A stretch of DNA of 64,000 nt from contig NC_037593.1 in NCBI RefSeq assembly GCF_003073045.1, positions 11,084,735 through 11,148,734 on the forward strand, given 5' to 3'. The stretch's first letter is position 1. Each line of letters starts with the position of its first letter. Shown one piece after another: positions 13,332 to 35,700 of the stretch. A program made the translations under genes and the position numbers. This stretch comes from Pomacea canaliculata. Lineage: Eukaryota; Mollusca; Gastropoda; Architaenioglossa; Ampullariidae. The notes beneath the pieces were generated by a model, which did no database searches, was not told the origin of the DNA, and saw nothing but the letters and a program-made list of their open reading frames with translations.

Positions 13332-16178
13332 CCCCGTTTCGGGGGCTTTGGTTGTCAATCTCTTTTATGCTCCTTTTTTGTGAAAATCTTCTAAGAAACA
13401 AAACGTTGTTGACTGAGAGATCAGAAAAACACAGTTGGCTTTAATACTTCTTGTACGCACGCATGTTGAAAAAATTGTTTCTCGATGAATGAAAAGTAAA
13501 CGCAAGTCTTTTTTTTTTAATTTGCAATTGCAAAAAAGAATCTGTCTAAATTCTTTTTGTTTAATAAACTTTCATATAACGCTCCAAGGAGTTCGTAGAT
13601 GAATAAAAAGTCTCGCTCGATCAGTGCACCCTCGTGCTTACGTGCGCTACGCTCACCTTTACGTCGCCCGTGACGGTGAACCATGTGACCTGCGCTCAAA
13701 TCCGATTGGTGGATCTGAGTGCACACCTCCGACTGTGGGACAAGACACATGAGAAGCTGTTGCCCTTAGTAAAGTCACACAAAAAATACATAAAAGTGTC
13801 ACCAATACGTGTATCCTTCCAGTTAAGAGTTCACTCCTCCCGTAAACACATTAACTGTCGTGACGCAGTCGAAATATGACTGCAATCGGTCTAGAACCAG
13901 TGCAAACTGAGAAATTATATACAGCCTTATAAATATCGGTCAAGGAAAGAGGATGATAATTAATATATACTATGGACGTAAGATAATACCTGTCATATGT
14001 GTATAGTGCAGGGAACCAAGCCCCCCCTCCCAGTTTATGGACCAGTGAGCTAATCTGTCATCAGTCTTGCAAAAGAATGTGTGTATACATGCAACTGCAT
14101 GATTGCTGGGTTACATCCTTTAGCTTCGAAGTTACCATCTTACATCAGAGATGACAATAAATTCAATAGAGTGAACCACCTCATGCTGCCACATTTATGT
14201 TGAGTAAAAACATGCCAGTGTTGGCTAAGCCCTTGAAATCTTCCTTGTGTGTGAACAAGTGGCTCATCTTCTCTAGGACCCGGCGTTTGGAAAGAAGAGC
14301 CCAACATTGTTTTCACATGGCTGTCCATTTGCCCCTGCGTTGATAATTTATTAGTCGCTGGTTCGAGGTAGTGTATTAATCTCCCAACTGCACCTTTCTA
14401 CTATCTCCGTGAAATGTGACCAAGCGACGTATCGTATTTATGCAAGTGTCATTTATTTTAATAACGAAGAGGGCTCCTATTCATGAATCACCATTTCCTA
14501 GCCTGTTACCCTATCCGAGCTGGGTAAATTGTCTACCAGTATATAGTAGCCTCTATTTGTGCCTATCTAAATCATTTTACCACCCGATAAAAATACCCCC
14601 CCACCTCCACCCATGAATGTAATTAACAATGGCGAGATGGTGATCGAGTTCAGCAAAACGAGCATATGGTTTGTCTAGACATTACAAATACACTGGACAT
14701 ATATAATGCCCCAGAACTGTTTTGTAGATACCATGCACCGAGTTCAAAATATAAGTAACAGATGTCATAAATAACGAATGTACCCTTCCATTTGTCCCCT
14801 CTGGTTGTTTCCGAATGAAAAATTTATACTTCTATCGTTTAATACTTGTTTGAAAAACCATCATTTGATAAGATTAAATAATTAAACTTTCCACAGATTT
14901 CCGATTTTCTCGTTTTACGTTCTTCGCCTCATCTTCTCATCAAATAATGCATTGCAGTATCGCCTGTCCACTCTTTGATGTTAGTAGTTCATGATATCTC
15001 AGGATGCTAGATGGGAGATCGACTCAGATGTGTTCACACATCGGCCCCGATGGCGGCCTTCTAGACTACTGCGTCTCACCCCTAACCCCGGTTGACTAGC
15101 TCTCGTGGGCTATTCAGTTAATTAGATTTTACAGCGAAGCACAAGTTAAAGTGTCAATCATTAATTGCTCCCCAGGGTGTTGCTACCTGTACACGTCGTC
15201 AAAAAAAGCTTTGGTTTAATGGGGTTTTTTTTTTTTTAAGAGTTCCTTAAATATTCGATTATTATAGCATGCAACTTCTGTAATAAGTCACGTTTCTGTC
15301 TTCTGATATTTTTAGAACTATGTCCCTTAAAATCTCTACACCATCCACCACTAAAAGGGTCTATCGAATTCATAATCAAATATACCAAGAATTAACTTGA
15401 CTGACGAGAATGAAATACTCAGGTATGCAACAGTCCTCCTTCACACCTCCAGCAAATGAAATCGACTCCTACATCTATATCAAAACCTTGTCGCTTGCAC
15501 AGGTCTCTCATCCAACGTTAACACCCGTTACTAACAATGCAAATAAAAATGAACACGTATTGCATTATTAATTAGTTAAAAATCCTTTAAAATATTACCT
15601 TCCCCCCACTCCCACGTCTTTGTACATAAAATTTTCCCTCGCTTTATTGTAGTGCATTTGTTTTTTAGTATTTGTTTTTCCTGAGATCGAGGGCTAGATG
15701 TTAAAACCTTCGCTTGTTCTGTTACCCTCGTAAAGACATGTTACTTCTCTGCACGCAGCCCTTCTGCTCACAAATGGTACAGTAACTACATTTCATGGTC
15801 GACATTACAATAGTCATTTTGCACTTTACTCTGTTGATTAGTCGTGGACGAGTGGAGATGACCTCTTTACCCTTCGAGACTGTCACGTGATACATTATGT
15901 ATCGCCCAAGACGTCTATACTCGTCGAGGTCGTCACGCGATATATTTGGCTTGTGCACCTGAACGTCTCTCACCTTGAAGCTGCACAAGTGTTCCAGATC
16001 AAAGACAAGCCTCACCGACATTGCCGAAAAAGATCGACTTGCAAGAAGTCAGCGACAAACATCATGCAACGATAAACTTGAAATGTTGAACAGCTGGGGC
16101 CATATCCACGAAGCGAAGGCAAACCGTCCGTCATCCGAGATAAATTAAGGGCAAGCGTCTGTCTTTAATGTTATAAAC

Positions 16179-16498
16179 CGTTGTTTCTCAAAGTATTTCG
16201 GACCGCGGACCACTTTACTTAAGGAAAAAATATGGCGGACCACCAAGGCCCAAAAATCCCTCTGTACTATGAATTTCAAATTTAAATTGCCGCATTTGCT
16301 TCATTACAATTTAAAACTAAATGTCCTTTAGTTACAGTAGTATAGAAATAAGTTGACATAAAACTACGTACCTCGTTATTTGTAATTAAAATGTTAATGC
16401 GAGGAATGCATCACTTTAAACATCACTTTGCCGACATGACAACTGTCAGCCGCGGACCACCTGACTTATATCCGCGGACCACACTTTGAGAACCACTT
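16179..16498. mobile_element. hAT-type MITE with 8-bp target duplication
   Basis: A 320 bp element has imperfect terminal inverted repeats: left GTTGTTTCTCAAAG, right CTTTGAGAACCACT, the common animal hAT terminus. It is flanked on both sides by the direct 8-bp repeat TTATAAAC (16171-16178 and 16499-16506). The inner ends carry a repeated CCGCGGACCAC motif in both orientations. There is no coding capacity, so it is non-autonomous. The intact target duplication argues for a moderately young insertion. Confidence 0.88.
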
Positions 16499-16875
16499 TT
16501 ATAAACGGACATCCCGACTCTGCGGATGATTTACCCTTGGAACCGTTGCTAGAAATCAAACCCTTTACTCCGGGGTAAAGAAACAGCAGTGTGTCATTAA
16601 CTATGGGGACGTCTTTCCTCGACTTCCTCGTTTTGCCTCGTGGGTAACGACTTACCCTCGCTTCATTAATACGGCCATATCAGTGGAGAGGGGAAAATGT
16701 ACATAAAAAATATTCTTCGCGGTGGGTAGCATTGAGTAGTTAAAAAGTGCACCCCCACTGCCACATACATACTCGTGCACACGGACTGACGAACTGAGAA
16801 AGACCATGATGACGACGTTAGCGATGGTTCAGATATTGCCCGAAGTGTGAAGTGTATTTATGATAGCATTTATCC

Positions 16876-17101
16876 TAAGGTGACCAGACGTTTCGGGGGC
16901 GAAAGCGGGACACGTGCCGATGATGGTGTCGTCACCGTCAAAAAACGCCGAAAAAAGTGATTTTTAAAGACAACCGGGACATTTGATGGACTTGCCAGAA
17001 AGCCAGAAAGCGGGACATTGGGCATCCCGCCCGATATTCAGGCGGGACACGAGGTCAAAAGCGGGACTGTCCCGCCAAATGCGGGACGTCTGGTCACCTT
17101 A
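16876..17101 (+). mobile_element. MITE copy 1 (TAAGGTGACCAGACG ends)
   Basis: A 226 bp element bounded by inverted termini TAAGGTGACCAGACG and CGTCTGGTCACCTTA, flanked by the perfect 8-bp direct repeat ATTTATCC (16868-16875 and 17102-17109). It is rich in GCGGGAC/GTCCCGC subrepeats. It has no coding capacity. The 8-bp duplication suggests hAT-like mobilisation. A second copy lies in opposite orientation at 18158-18375. Confidence 0.88.
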
Positions 17102-17709
17102 ATTTATCCAAACATAGGCTTCATTGGCTTCATGTGTGGTGTCAACTACTCTGAGGGGGAAAAAAAACCACGTATTCACAATAGAAGATGGTTTCGTTGT
17201 CGCTATTAAATGACAAAAAGGTTAACGATGGAAACGTGGCGGCCTGTTTCAAAGGAACAATAACTCTGGATGGTACAAAGAGGTTGAATCTCTTTGGTAG
17301 AAGGCAAACCGTAGCTATCTGGATAGAGCTGCTGTTAATCTGGAACATGTCTCTGTCCACGATAAGAGGTGCCAAACACATTTGATGTCACCCATCACCT
17401 CCCTGGCCTTAGTGATAACGGTAGGAGCGGAAGAATGAGGAAAGTTAAAAAGGGAAGGGTGGAGGGAGATTGAAGCTATGCTGGCACTCATAGTAGATGA
17501 TACCGTTCTTTAAAAGGCGTAAATAAAGATTGGGTAGAGGTTTGGTGGAAAGGAAAAGGAAGGAGACAAGAGAAGTGATGGGAGATTCAGGCCTTGTGGA
17601 CTATTTAACGTCTCTGCCGCTACGTAGAATAGATGACTATGTCGTCGAATCGTCCGCTGCTCAAGTAATGTGCCGGAAATTTGAGAGTGACTTCCCTTAC
17701 TATAGCGTA

Positions 17710-17865
17710 ACGACTGTTGTTGATAGCAGTGGTCTGTGTGTGCACGAACGTTTGTAGGAGATAGAAGTTTGTGGTGTAAGTCTGTACTGTGGTTGACAGC
17801 AGTGGTTTATTTACGTTTGTGCTGTGGTTGATAGCAGTGGTCTATGTAAGTCTGTGCTGTGGTTT
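17710..17865. repeat. Imperfect repeat cluster
   Basis: The phrase TTGATAGCAGTGGTCT, or close variants (TTGACAGCAGTGGTTT), occurs three times at irregular spacing, interleaved with GTAAGTCTGT. It lies in the interval between the two inverted MITE copies, upstream of TTC38. No function is assigned. Confidence 0.6.
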
Positions 17866-18076
17866 GAATCTGCGGCACGTCGCTCCTGTCAAAGGTTATG
17901 GTCTTTCATGCAGACGACCAAAGGGATATAACTGCTGGCGAAAGCGCTGTCTGAAAAGTTCAACAGTGGTAATTAAATAGAAGTGTATTAACTCTTCGCA
18001 ACAAGTTGTAAGACCGCTTCAGTTTGTTGAAAGTCAGTAAGCATTGATTCGATCAGCCTCTCATCAAAGCATTGGG

Positions 18077-26356
<8,280 letters not shown>

Positions 26357-29300
26357 ACCATTCATAGCTTCTGATGCACTTTGTCAGCACAACGGACCAG
26401 CATAAAAAGAACTACTAGATGGTGGAACAAGGATAGCTGCATCAGAAGTATTACTGCACATGGAGCTGAACATGTGTGTACAGAGGTACCAAAATAAAAA
26501 AGACACACATGTGCGCATATATGCACACACACAGAGGTGCTAAACCAAAGAGAATTACCTACCATGTGCAGATATGCGAAAATGTCTAAAACATATCACT
26601 CGTTGATATTTACTTTTATTTCATTATTCACGTTCACCAACCAGTGATTATCAAGTTTGAGGTGATTGTATGGACTCCTCTCCCATCTGACCTTGATGTG
26701 CCTGAAGGTGTTTCTGAGACAAAACTGCAGAACCGCCTCTAAGTATTTCTTTGTATTTCTCGTTTTTGGGAGTATTGGTGCTACATGAGCAAGTAGTTTA
26801 GTACATGTACCTGAGTTGCTTTTGAATGATCCAAACTATTTTCCAAGGAGAAAAACCAATGGCAGCACAGAGACATTTTGCAAATTATTTACAGTTTGGT
26901 CCAGTGTGTGTGTTTACCATAGACCAACAGCTTGCGAATGCCAGCTACTGCAGGAGGGTTAACTGCTGCTCATGTCTTTAACTTCTTGTCAGTTCATAGC
27001 CATTTTGGCAATGTGAAATTCTATGTCTCATATAGTTATTCAACAGAGTTATTAACCTTCACACACAATTCCACGATAGATGTCATTAGTATACTTTCTA
27101 GTAATGCCAGGTTTATTATATATCTTTTTGTTCTTTGGACTTTGTGACTGCATGTCACATTAAAACAGAATGATAAAGCACGTAAGTTTCCCAGTTTGCA
27201 AATGTATACAAAATTCACCAGTTTAATATTATTGCCTTGAATAACTTCAGCAGAGGTGCCATTATTTACAAAATGTTCTCTCTTAAAGTATTATGTTCAT
27301 ACTATACTTGACAACACATTGTAATCAGTGACTTCACAGATGTGCACGCCTAGTTATCTTTTGAGAAGGTAATAAATTTACAATTGTTACTGCAGTAATC
27401 TAAAGTACTGACATACTTCTCTTGCATCTGTTTATCAGCATATCCTGTGACAGTCTACAGGTGCATGATGAAGCAGAACATACAAGATATACAAGAACAA
27501 CATTGCTTTTAAACGCAGGAATGGGGGTGGGGAATGAGGTCTTTCATTTAACCTGCTTTCCCTTTTTAAAAATCATAAGTTGTTCAAGATTCATCACAGA
27601 ATAAAAATGTTAAATTTTAGTTATAAACTAAAAGAGGGAAACAAAATCAAATCATTCATATGACTGAACACTAGCTGAAGTGCTTTATGGGGATGACATG
27701 ATGTAATTCTAAACACCTTTATAACGGTCAAACAGACTGCAGCACAACACTCGTTCATCATACCCATAGCGAAGAATGAGTGTTTGTTCACAACAGATTG
27801 CTCAAAAAATTTATTGTATCAAAAACACAAATCCTCCTAACACAACTTACGTATGGTTCCTTCATCACTCACCCCTGCACCAAACACATATCATCATTTG
27901 TGAGGATTTCCATTGCTGAAAGCCATACTTTAGCCATTATCAAAACAGGCAAAAAAAAAGTTGAAATGGTTCATATCTTGCAGTCCCTGATAGCAGAAGA
28001 AACTGACCAACTAGCTTGTCTATTTTCCTACACCAAAGAACTAACAGATCCCTCTTGAGTCGGACCAGTTCTTGGGCAACAATTTCCTTTCTCATTAGCA
28101 TCAAAGAGATGGAAGTCAAAATACGCAGAATAAAATATGGAAACAAACTGCAGCTTGCAGTTACCTCCTTACATTTTCACAGCAGTTGTAGCTAATTATT
28201 TAATCTCAAACTCGGCGTAATTGTCAGTTTTTAAAATGACAACCAGTGCTAAGCATAAAAATATATGCTGGGTTTCGTCAATACGAGTAGGTCAGATATG
28301 GCTTGCAACTTGAACATTCAGGAAGCCCTTTGCACATGAACATCGTGAAGTGGATGGTATTTACAGGGAATTCAAATCCCTGTATAAACAGGAAACTGCC
28401 AAAAAAATCAGGCACTGCTTCCAATTCTACAAACATTTGTGGAAGTTTTACAACAATCATTTTTTTTAATGATCAATTTGTCACAATTTAGTGATACGCA
28501 AAAGCAGCTCATGAAAAAGACGCTAAATTTATTCTACCTTCTAAGCCAGTCATTAAAAATAAATCACATGATGTTTTTGACAATCTTCAGAATTTGGGGC
28601 AAAAAAGTTTCATTATGGTGAACAAACTAGGGATTTCAAGACATGCAAAATTCTTGCTGAAATAAATAATAAGTTAACAGCATGTGCTGAAAGCTGTGAC
28701 TCTTAAAAATACTTCAGTTTGCCTTTTCCCATAACAAGAACTCTGAAGACAGAATAGATTTCACATCAGGTAGAGAACATTTTCACCCAACACAAAACAG
28801 TCTGCAATGCAAAGGAAATGAAAATTTGTATGTAACTGAGCATACTACACAATGCCCAATAATTTATTATTTTCTAGTAAGCTCATGGCTGCCTCTGCAA
28901 TAAAATGAAAACATTTATAACAAGATTTGTTATAATACTGTTCAAATTTTGCATCTCAATCTCAATGTAACTGGTTACTTAGTGTGTGCAAATATTGATC
29001 AATGAAATTATGCCACACTTTTAAATCACTTCTGCCTGGCCCTGGTTGCAGAAAAATACCAGAAAGGTTTAAAAAACTGATGTAACTTTAGAAATCCATA
29101 AACCCACACGATGTTAAAACTGGAACTGGTGCTCTAGTTTAACCATCATTTTCAACAAAAAATATGCACACCAATTTTAATAAAATATGTTGCAACATAG
29201 AATTTTTGTTTTTTAGCATCTTTCAATAGTCTCAAGTCTCTTTCCTCACCAGATTCTGGGAGAGACTTCTAAGGAGTTCTCTGTGACTTGTGAATAGTAA

Positions 29301-32300
29301 AGGCAGATTAATAGTAACTGTAGAAGTTTACTTGCAGATTTTACATCATGAGATAACGTACACCTGTTGGTCCACAAATGGCTAATGGTCATGTCCAGAA
29401 CTTTATCCATTTCTGAAGAAATAACGAATACATTTTTAATCTCATATTAAACAATCAAAATTTTTCGTGTATCACCCCAAAAATTTTGAAAGCCATGATA
29501 GAAAATTATATTGTTTTTGCTTTAAAACAGATTTACAAGCAATAATGAAAAATAATTGTTCAATGAAGTATATATTTTTTACAAAGAATGTTGTCTCGTT
29601 CCATCCATGTTGTAATATGTTATAACCAAGGAATATTTACTTCTCTTCTTTGATTAAATAAAGAATTGGATGAAAGCTGTCAGCAATGATGAGGACCATG
29701 ACAGACATATATCCAGTCATGGAAATTATGTGAAAAATTTAAACAAAGTGTATTTCCATATTCTTCATGTGGAAAAATCATATGGTGATTAGCACAGCAA
29801 GTCAACAAGTCAGTTCTAGATCACTATATACAATAAAAACCTGTGATGTTTATGTAATGACAATGTTTTTAGTTTTTCCCAGTTTTAATGTATGTTGAAT
29901 TTTATTAACTTACATACTACACGTACTTTATGAACTGAGTCCAACTAGAAAACTATCTCACCAGCTTTTTTTAAAAAATGAAACATCTTGGGTTTAAATC
30001 ATGCTGAAACTTAGCTACAGATTATAAAGTTGCAGCACTTGTCATGGAACACGCATCAAAAATATCACTTGTGAAATGTACACAGAAAATGACTTAGTTA
30101 CATATTTAAGAAAGCTCAAAAGAATCACAGTCTACCAAACATTAAGAATATCTTAATTCATTGAAAACACATTGTACTTTGTTTTAAAAATATGCAAATA
30201 GAATTTATAGAAGCACTTTGGTAATGCTGATTGTGAGAACGGGAGGTTATAAGAAACATTACTCAATACGGGTAGACAGTGAACACAGACCCAATTTCAT
30301 GCCAATATGGAACCGATTGCTAACCAGGCACATAATCAACAATATCAATACACCTGTTTTACATAGAACCAAACTACTAATAACTGATGAAGGAATATTT
30401 AAACTGGAAGTTGAAACAAATGATATGTGATAAAGCAATGCATGTAACTTGCATATGTTTAAACAAGGAACACTTCAACATTTCACAGGTAACAATGACA
30501 ATGACAAACTTTGTCTCCGTGGGAATTTGAACATGGGAAGTCTCTTCATATATTAAAAGCCTTTGGTTATATTCTCCGACTCACACAACAGTCACGACAA
30601 AGTTGAAGTGCATTATATCACATAGTAACTGCTATCAAAATCTCTATCCAGTCACCTCTTGTTGAACGTCATGGTTCCCAAGGACACAAACATTTGCTTT
30701 CATTTTTATCTTATATACTGAATACAGATAAATAATTTGTTTTCCATGTCAAAAAATGATTTAATTATATAAATTCATATTTTTTTAAAAATTGTATGCC
30801 AGCATCTCCAATATATTCATTTTCTAATGTCTTGATGACAAACTCATCTCTTACTAAAACAATCATCTTTTATTTGTGACATAACTTTCAATTAAAAGTT
30901 ATTTTTGCATACCAGTCTTTAACAGCAAAGAATAAAAATGTATTTTACTAAAGCTTGAGTAAAATGATTTCATTTTATGCAAAAGATGTTAATCCCATGT
31001 ATAAATATACTTGTACTATATTACCTTTTGATAAAGTGACTTCATACATCTGATTTGCCTAAGCAGTTCTCTAATATGCAGAAAAGTTTCAAGACTATTG
31101 AGGCTTTTCCACATACAAAACATGAAGGCATAATATTATTTGCATGTCTCTCCTATCACATCTAAAACCCCTAAATCATTTATTTTTCCTTCTTCTCACC
31201 TGTCAATGTCATCTGAAACAGCTTGATGTATTGTCTTTGGTGTGGATATCAGACGAAGTTCCACTTTAACAAAATCAGGAATACATACAAAAACTTGCGG
31301 GCTGAAAAAAGTGAGCAACAACTTATGATCCTAAACTCCATTAGACTGGTTCTAACCAGAATGTCCTTATATGATAAACGGTACACATGGTCAAGACAGC
31401 AAAATACTGCAAAGTCAATCATCATCTATATTACTACAAGAAATGCCTTGACAAAATATTTCCGAGAGGATATGGATTTCTTAAAGGAACCCTTCAGTCA
31501 ACTAACAAATTGAGCCTAAATGATGAAAAACAGTAAGTTGAATTTCTTACATTCAAACTTTTGAGCACTATGCTTTCTCAAAGGCAAGATGCAACCACAG
31601 AAAAATCTGTTTAATCCTTCTCATAAGCTATGCCTTTCTGCAGCTGTACAGGGTCAGTCTGGCCAGTCAGCAAAACTGCTAACAGTCTCCAAGCATCATT
31701 TGGCACATTTTTCAGTCAAATGGGTAGACTATGCCAGGAACTCAGGTCAGTTTGATTTCATTCATGAAAGAGTATGGAAAATAGCAGCTAACAACAGATG
31801 TCAAGGAGCTGTGTTTTAGAAACTGTTTTAAGTAAACATTTCTTTTGCAACCTGAAATTGTAACTAAAAATACTTGTAAAAGGCAAGCTCTATCAATTAA
31901 GCTCAGACTTCAAGCTCCCTTAAACTGTCTGTAAAGAATACTAAGATGCAGCATCAGCCTCCATCCTACATTCTTATCTTACATATCAGTACAAGTATTT
32001 TCAATTAAACACTGCAGCCTTTGCTCTCCCTCACAATACAAAACAAATATTGTAGCATTTTTTTCTCATTGAAGACGTGCTTATATTGGTCCCACAAAAA
32101 AAACCACACAAAATAATATATACATTTACACATCCAAGCACCAAAAAATGTGCACTCGCATGTAACAAAAAGAATTGTCCTGAATTCTCCTGAAGAAAAT
32201 ATTCTATTTTTAAAATTTCCTTTACAGTTTTACATGAATACATGCAAATTTTGTTTGAAATAAACAAAAGCCATTTTAGTGAACATAAATTCATTGAGAT

Positions 32301-32774
32301 CATGATGCACATGCTTGCACACATGTATGCACCTCCTTACCCCCACACCCAAATACATATATACATATGCATGCAAGCATAAATAAAAAGAATCTTAAGG
32401 ACAAAAATTTACAATCTTATTTTCTTAAAATCATAACACCTTCAATTGGGCCAAATAATTTTACTGGCACTCAGAAGAACATGACTCGTGAATTAACTGA
32501 CTACTCTGATGTGTGCAGGTGAAACTATTTGTTCTATATCGCCATCTAGTTCATGGGACACCTCAAATAAAACATGCAGGTTAATGTCTTGTAATCCAAA
32601 CGAAAAGGAAAACTATTTACAGCTAGCTAAATCTCCACTCAAGAGTGGTCAATGTCTATATGTGCATTTATAAAACCTAATCTACATGGGTACAAACGCT
32701 GGTTTTCCAAAAAACCACAGCAAGCACAATTTGCTTTGTCTCTAAACATCTACTCTTCTCAGGGGTCATCAGAA
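26357..32774. other. Long AT-rich interval between TTC38 and TTC39C 3' ends
   Basis: The two genes converge here, so both ends should hold 3' UTR. An AATAAA at 27600-27605 (plus strand) is a candidate TTC38 polyadenylation signal. Over about 6.4 kb I find only short, AT-driven open frames (up to 97 codons) without protein-like composition, and no RNA gene I can recognise. The length allows for an unusually long TTC39C 3' UTR or an unannotated lncRNA. Confidence 0.5.
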
Positions 32775-35700
32775 TTACTGCAACGATGAGGCTGATGCAC
32801 CTTTTAACTTCTTCAAGGCATTGTTGACACGCACACTCAGACGGTTCTCAAAGTCATAATCTTTGTAATTGTTCTGTGGCAAAAAAGCATGTGTGAGGTG
32901 ATAACAAAAGTGAAAGCTTGCCCGTAAATGCATGCATATATGAAACAAATAATGAGTACCATGCATCTAACTATAATGCCAGGCATGACAACTAGATCCT
33001 TTTAGCCTTGGACACAGCTTAAAAGTTGGCAGGAAAAAGGACTGCCCTACTATCAACCATTTTTTTCTGTGCTTTAGTGCTTGCATAATTCTTTAGTGTT
33101 CTAAACACAATTTGGAATCACAAGAAGGCAAAATAGATTCATCTACCAGTTGCATATAGGGTTAATACTTGATTTCTGTAGCCACCTTGTCTCGTACTAG
33201 TCATGACGTACTGCTGGTACCTTGCTCAGCTAAGGAATACAATCTATGGCTTACACAGTGAAACTATCCATATAAAAACCTTTACACAATACGACATCAA
33301 GTGATATGACATACTAGTGATGGTAATAAACTTCAAATAAGGGTGTGGCATACAATGTCATTTACACACGAACAGTGAGCAATGAAAGCAGACGAGCTGA
33401 GGTGAAATATGGTGCTTACCTTAATCAAATGCAGCTCTTCCTTTGCTAAAGACAGCGTCTATTGGGGGTAAAAAATAAAACAAAAAGCTAGACAGATTGA
33501 GTACTTCACACTGAGTGACAGACTCACATTCACACAGCACTTAACTGAAACAAAATCAATCATTAACAATCTTTTGAAAGGTGACCACTTCCTTAGCTAT
33601 CATGACTTTCTGGGGAAGTTGCTAACCAACTCATTAAAGCACCAGTGCAAACAATAGTCTGTTTGATATGTGTGGTACAGCATGTTTCCCACAACAGACT
33701 ATGCTGTTGAATGGGTACCCGATTCTCTAGAAGATAGGAAAGAAAAGGCAGCGAGGGAGAGAACACCATGGGCACAACGTTCACATACACACAAAAACTT
33801 GTCCAAGACTTTAATCCCCAGAGATCAAAAGGGCTATCTTTACATGACTGTATACTCTTCTGAACATTCTGTGTCTGTAGATTCCAACCCGTCATTATAT
33901 TCTACATGATTTTAAGCCTGTTCTAGAGTTACAATCCCAAGTTCATAAATTTACCCATGCTAAAAGAACTATATTTGTGTTGACAATTACTCACCTCTGG
34001 CTTAGTCATGTATATGGAGGCCAGTTCGAATAAGGCAAAGGCTGCAACATGTCCATCATCCTTCCGTCCTTGGTGACGAGCCAAAGCTTCTCTCAGACAC
34101 TGGAGACAAACATTCATGCACCATACATTATAAGTAGTTTCTTTGAACACATCATACTTTACAAGTGACATGGCAGCTTCTTTCAGACACTGGAGACAAA
34201 CCTCAACGCATCCTACTTTGCAAGTGACATGGTAGCTTTTGCCACATGTTTAGACACACTCTGTCAAGCACAAAATAACCTTCTATCAACAAACTTGAAA
34301 CAAAGGGAAATGCACTTTGGTACAGTCTGCAGCAGATGTAGAAAATATAACTTTGCAGCAGAATACAGGTAGGGAGAAACATAGATTAAAACAGTCACCT
34401 GAATGGCCATGTCTTCATCTCCAAGTTCTTTATAGAGAGTCCCTTCCAGCAAACACTTTAGATGGAATACACTCGGATCTGTCTGCATCTCACACACTGT
34501 AATAAGCACATGCAAACAAGACTTGAGTGCAAAACATGTTTATATGTGCATGCACCTATCCAGAAAAAAAAGAAACTAAACTGAAAAGGAGAAAGACAAT
34601 TTGCAGTAAAATTATGTGCAGTCAATGCCATTCTTCCAATGAGCACCTTTTGGGGTAAGAAAAGACTCTTCGCACAATGTTAATAAACAAGCTTTTTAGC
34701 AGACGGTGATGCAACTTAGACGTAGCTGACCTAGATTCCCCTTCCCTTCCTTATTCATGAACTGTTACTACTACAAATAGATTCTGCATTTAAAAGCTGA
34801 ATTTCTGTAAACGTTACTTCCTTTGGCTTAAATTAAACTGCAGGATATCAAGCCTTTTATGAATGTAATTACTCTGTGGTGAAGTGAGAAAAATATGTCC
34901 ATCATTTTACATGTTTTCTGATAGCTTGGTGAAGCAATCAAAACAACTATGTTTCTTGAGATTCTCATGTAATAATCTTCATTCACTTTAGGACATTTTC
35001 AGTTTACTCAAGTGGATTAACGCTTTAAATTTTCCGCATATATACCAAGCATTCACCGTGGCCCTATTTCAGAAAGACATTTCAGACAACCAGTTTTAAG
35101 CAAGTTGATATGTATGGATTTTCTGAGAGAACATATTGACTAGAAGTCAGAACAGTTAATTTCTATTAACTTTCATAATAAAACTAATTTTAAATTGTGA
35201 CAGATTTTTGTTTCAAATAGAATGTGGTGACATACACAGATATAGTCCTGAAAGGGAGGTAGCTGCAATGAGTTAAGCGAGGCATTTGAGCCAATGGCCC
35301 ACATTCCTTGTATCTGTTCAGATGTTCTAGCTTAGACATATTTAACATGTTGCTGAATTTCGCTGTGAATCTGAGATCTTACCTTCTAGCAAAGGTTTGA
35401 GGTCATCCTTGGAGCAGGTAGGCAGTGCATGCCACAAGAAAATCAACTCCAGTGTCAGCAGACGACAGTGCTCTTTTGTTGGTTCCACCTTGATGTACCT
35501 CTCTGCCTGATGATATGATGCAGTGGTATGTAAAATAAAAGTTTTTGTGAGCATGTAATTTGATGCTGTGTTGGCAGATGATAGAGCAAACAAAGACTTT
35601 GTCATCTGAATTCATCTAGTTTTGATACCGTCAGACTAGATACCCTTAAATTAATTAACCACACTCTAAGACTTGCTCTTTCTAAATGCAGTAAATGTTT

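Larger units (their letters stand above)
13332..18076. other. Divergent intergenic region between GLS and TTC38
   Basis: This 4.7 kb holds the 5' flanks of GLS (leftward) and TTC38 (rightward). It contains a hAT MITE (16179-16498), a second MITE (16876-17101) and an imperfect repeat cluster (about 17710-17865). A 99-codon minus-strand frame at 15722-16021 is unmatched and not called as a gene. No other coding signal is seen. Confidence 0.5.

Noticed and set aside
17530-17757. 75-codon frame between the MITE copies
   Set aside because: It overlaps the imperfect repeat cluster and lacks similarity or splice context.
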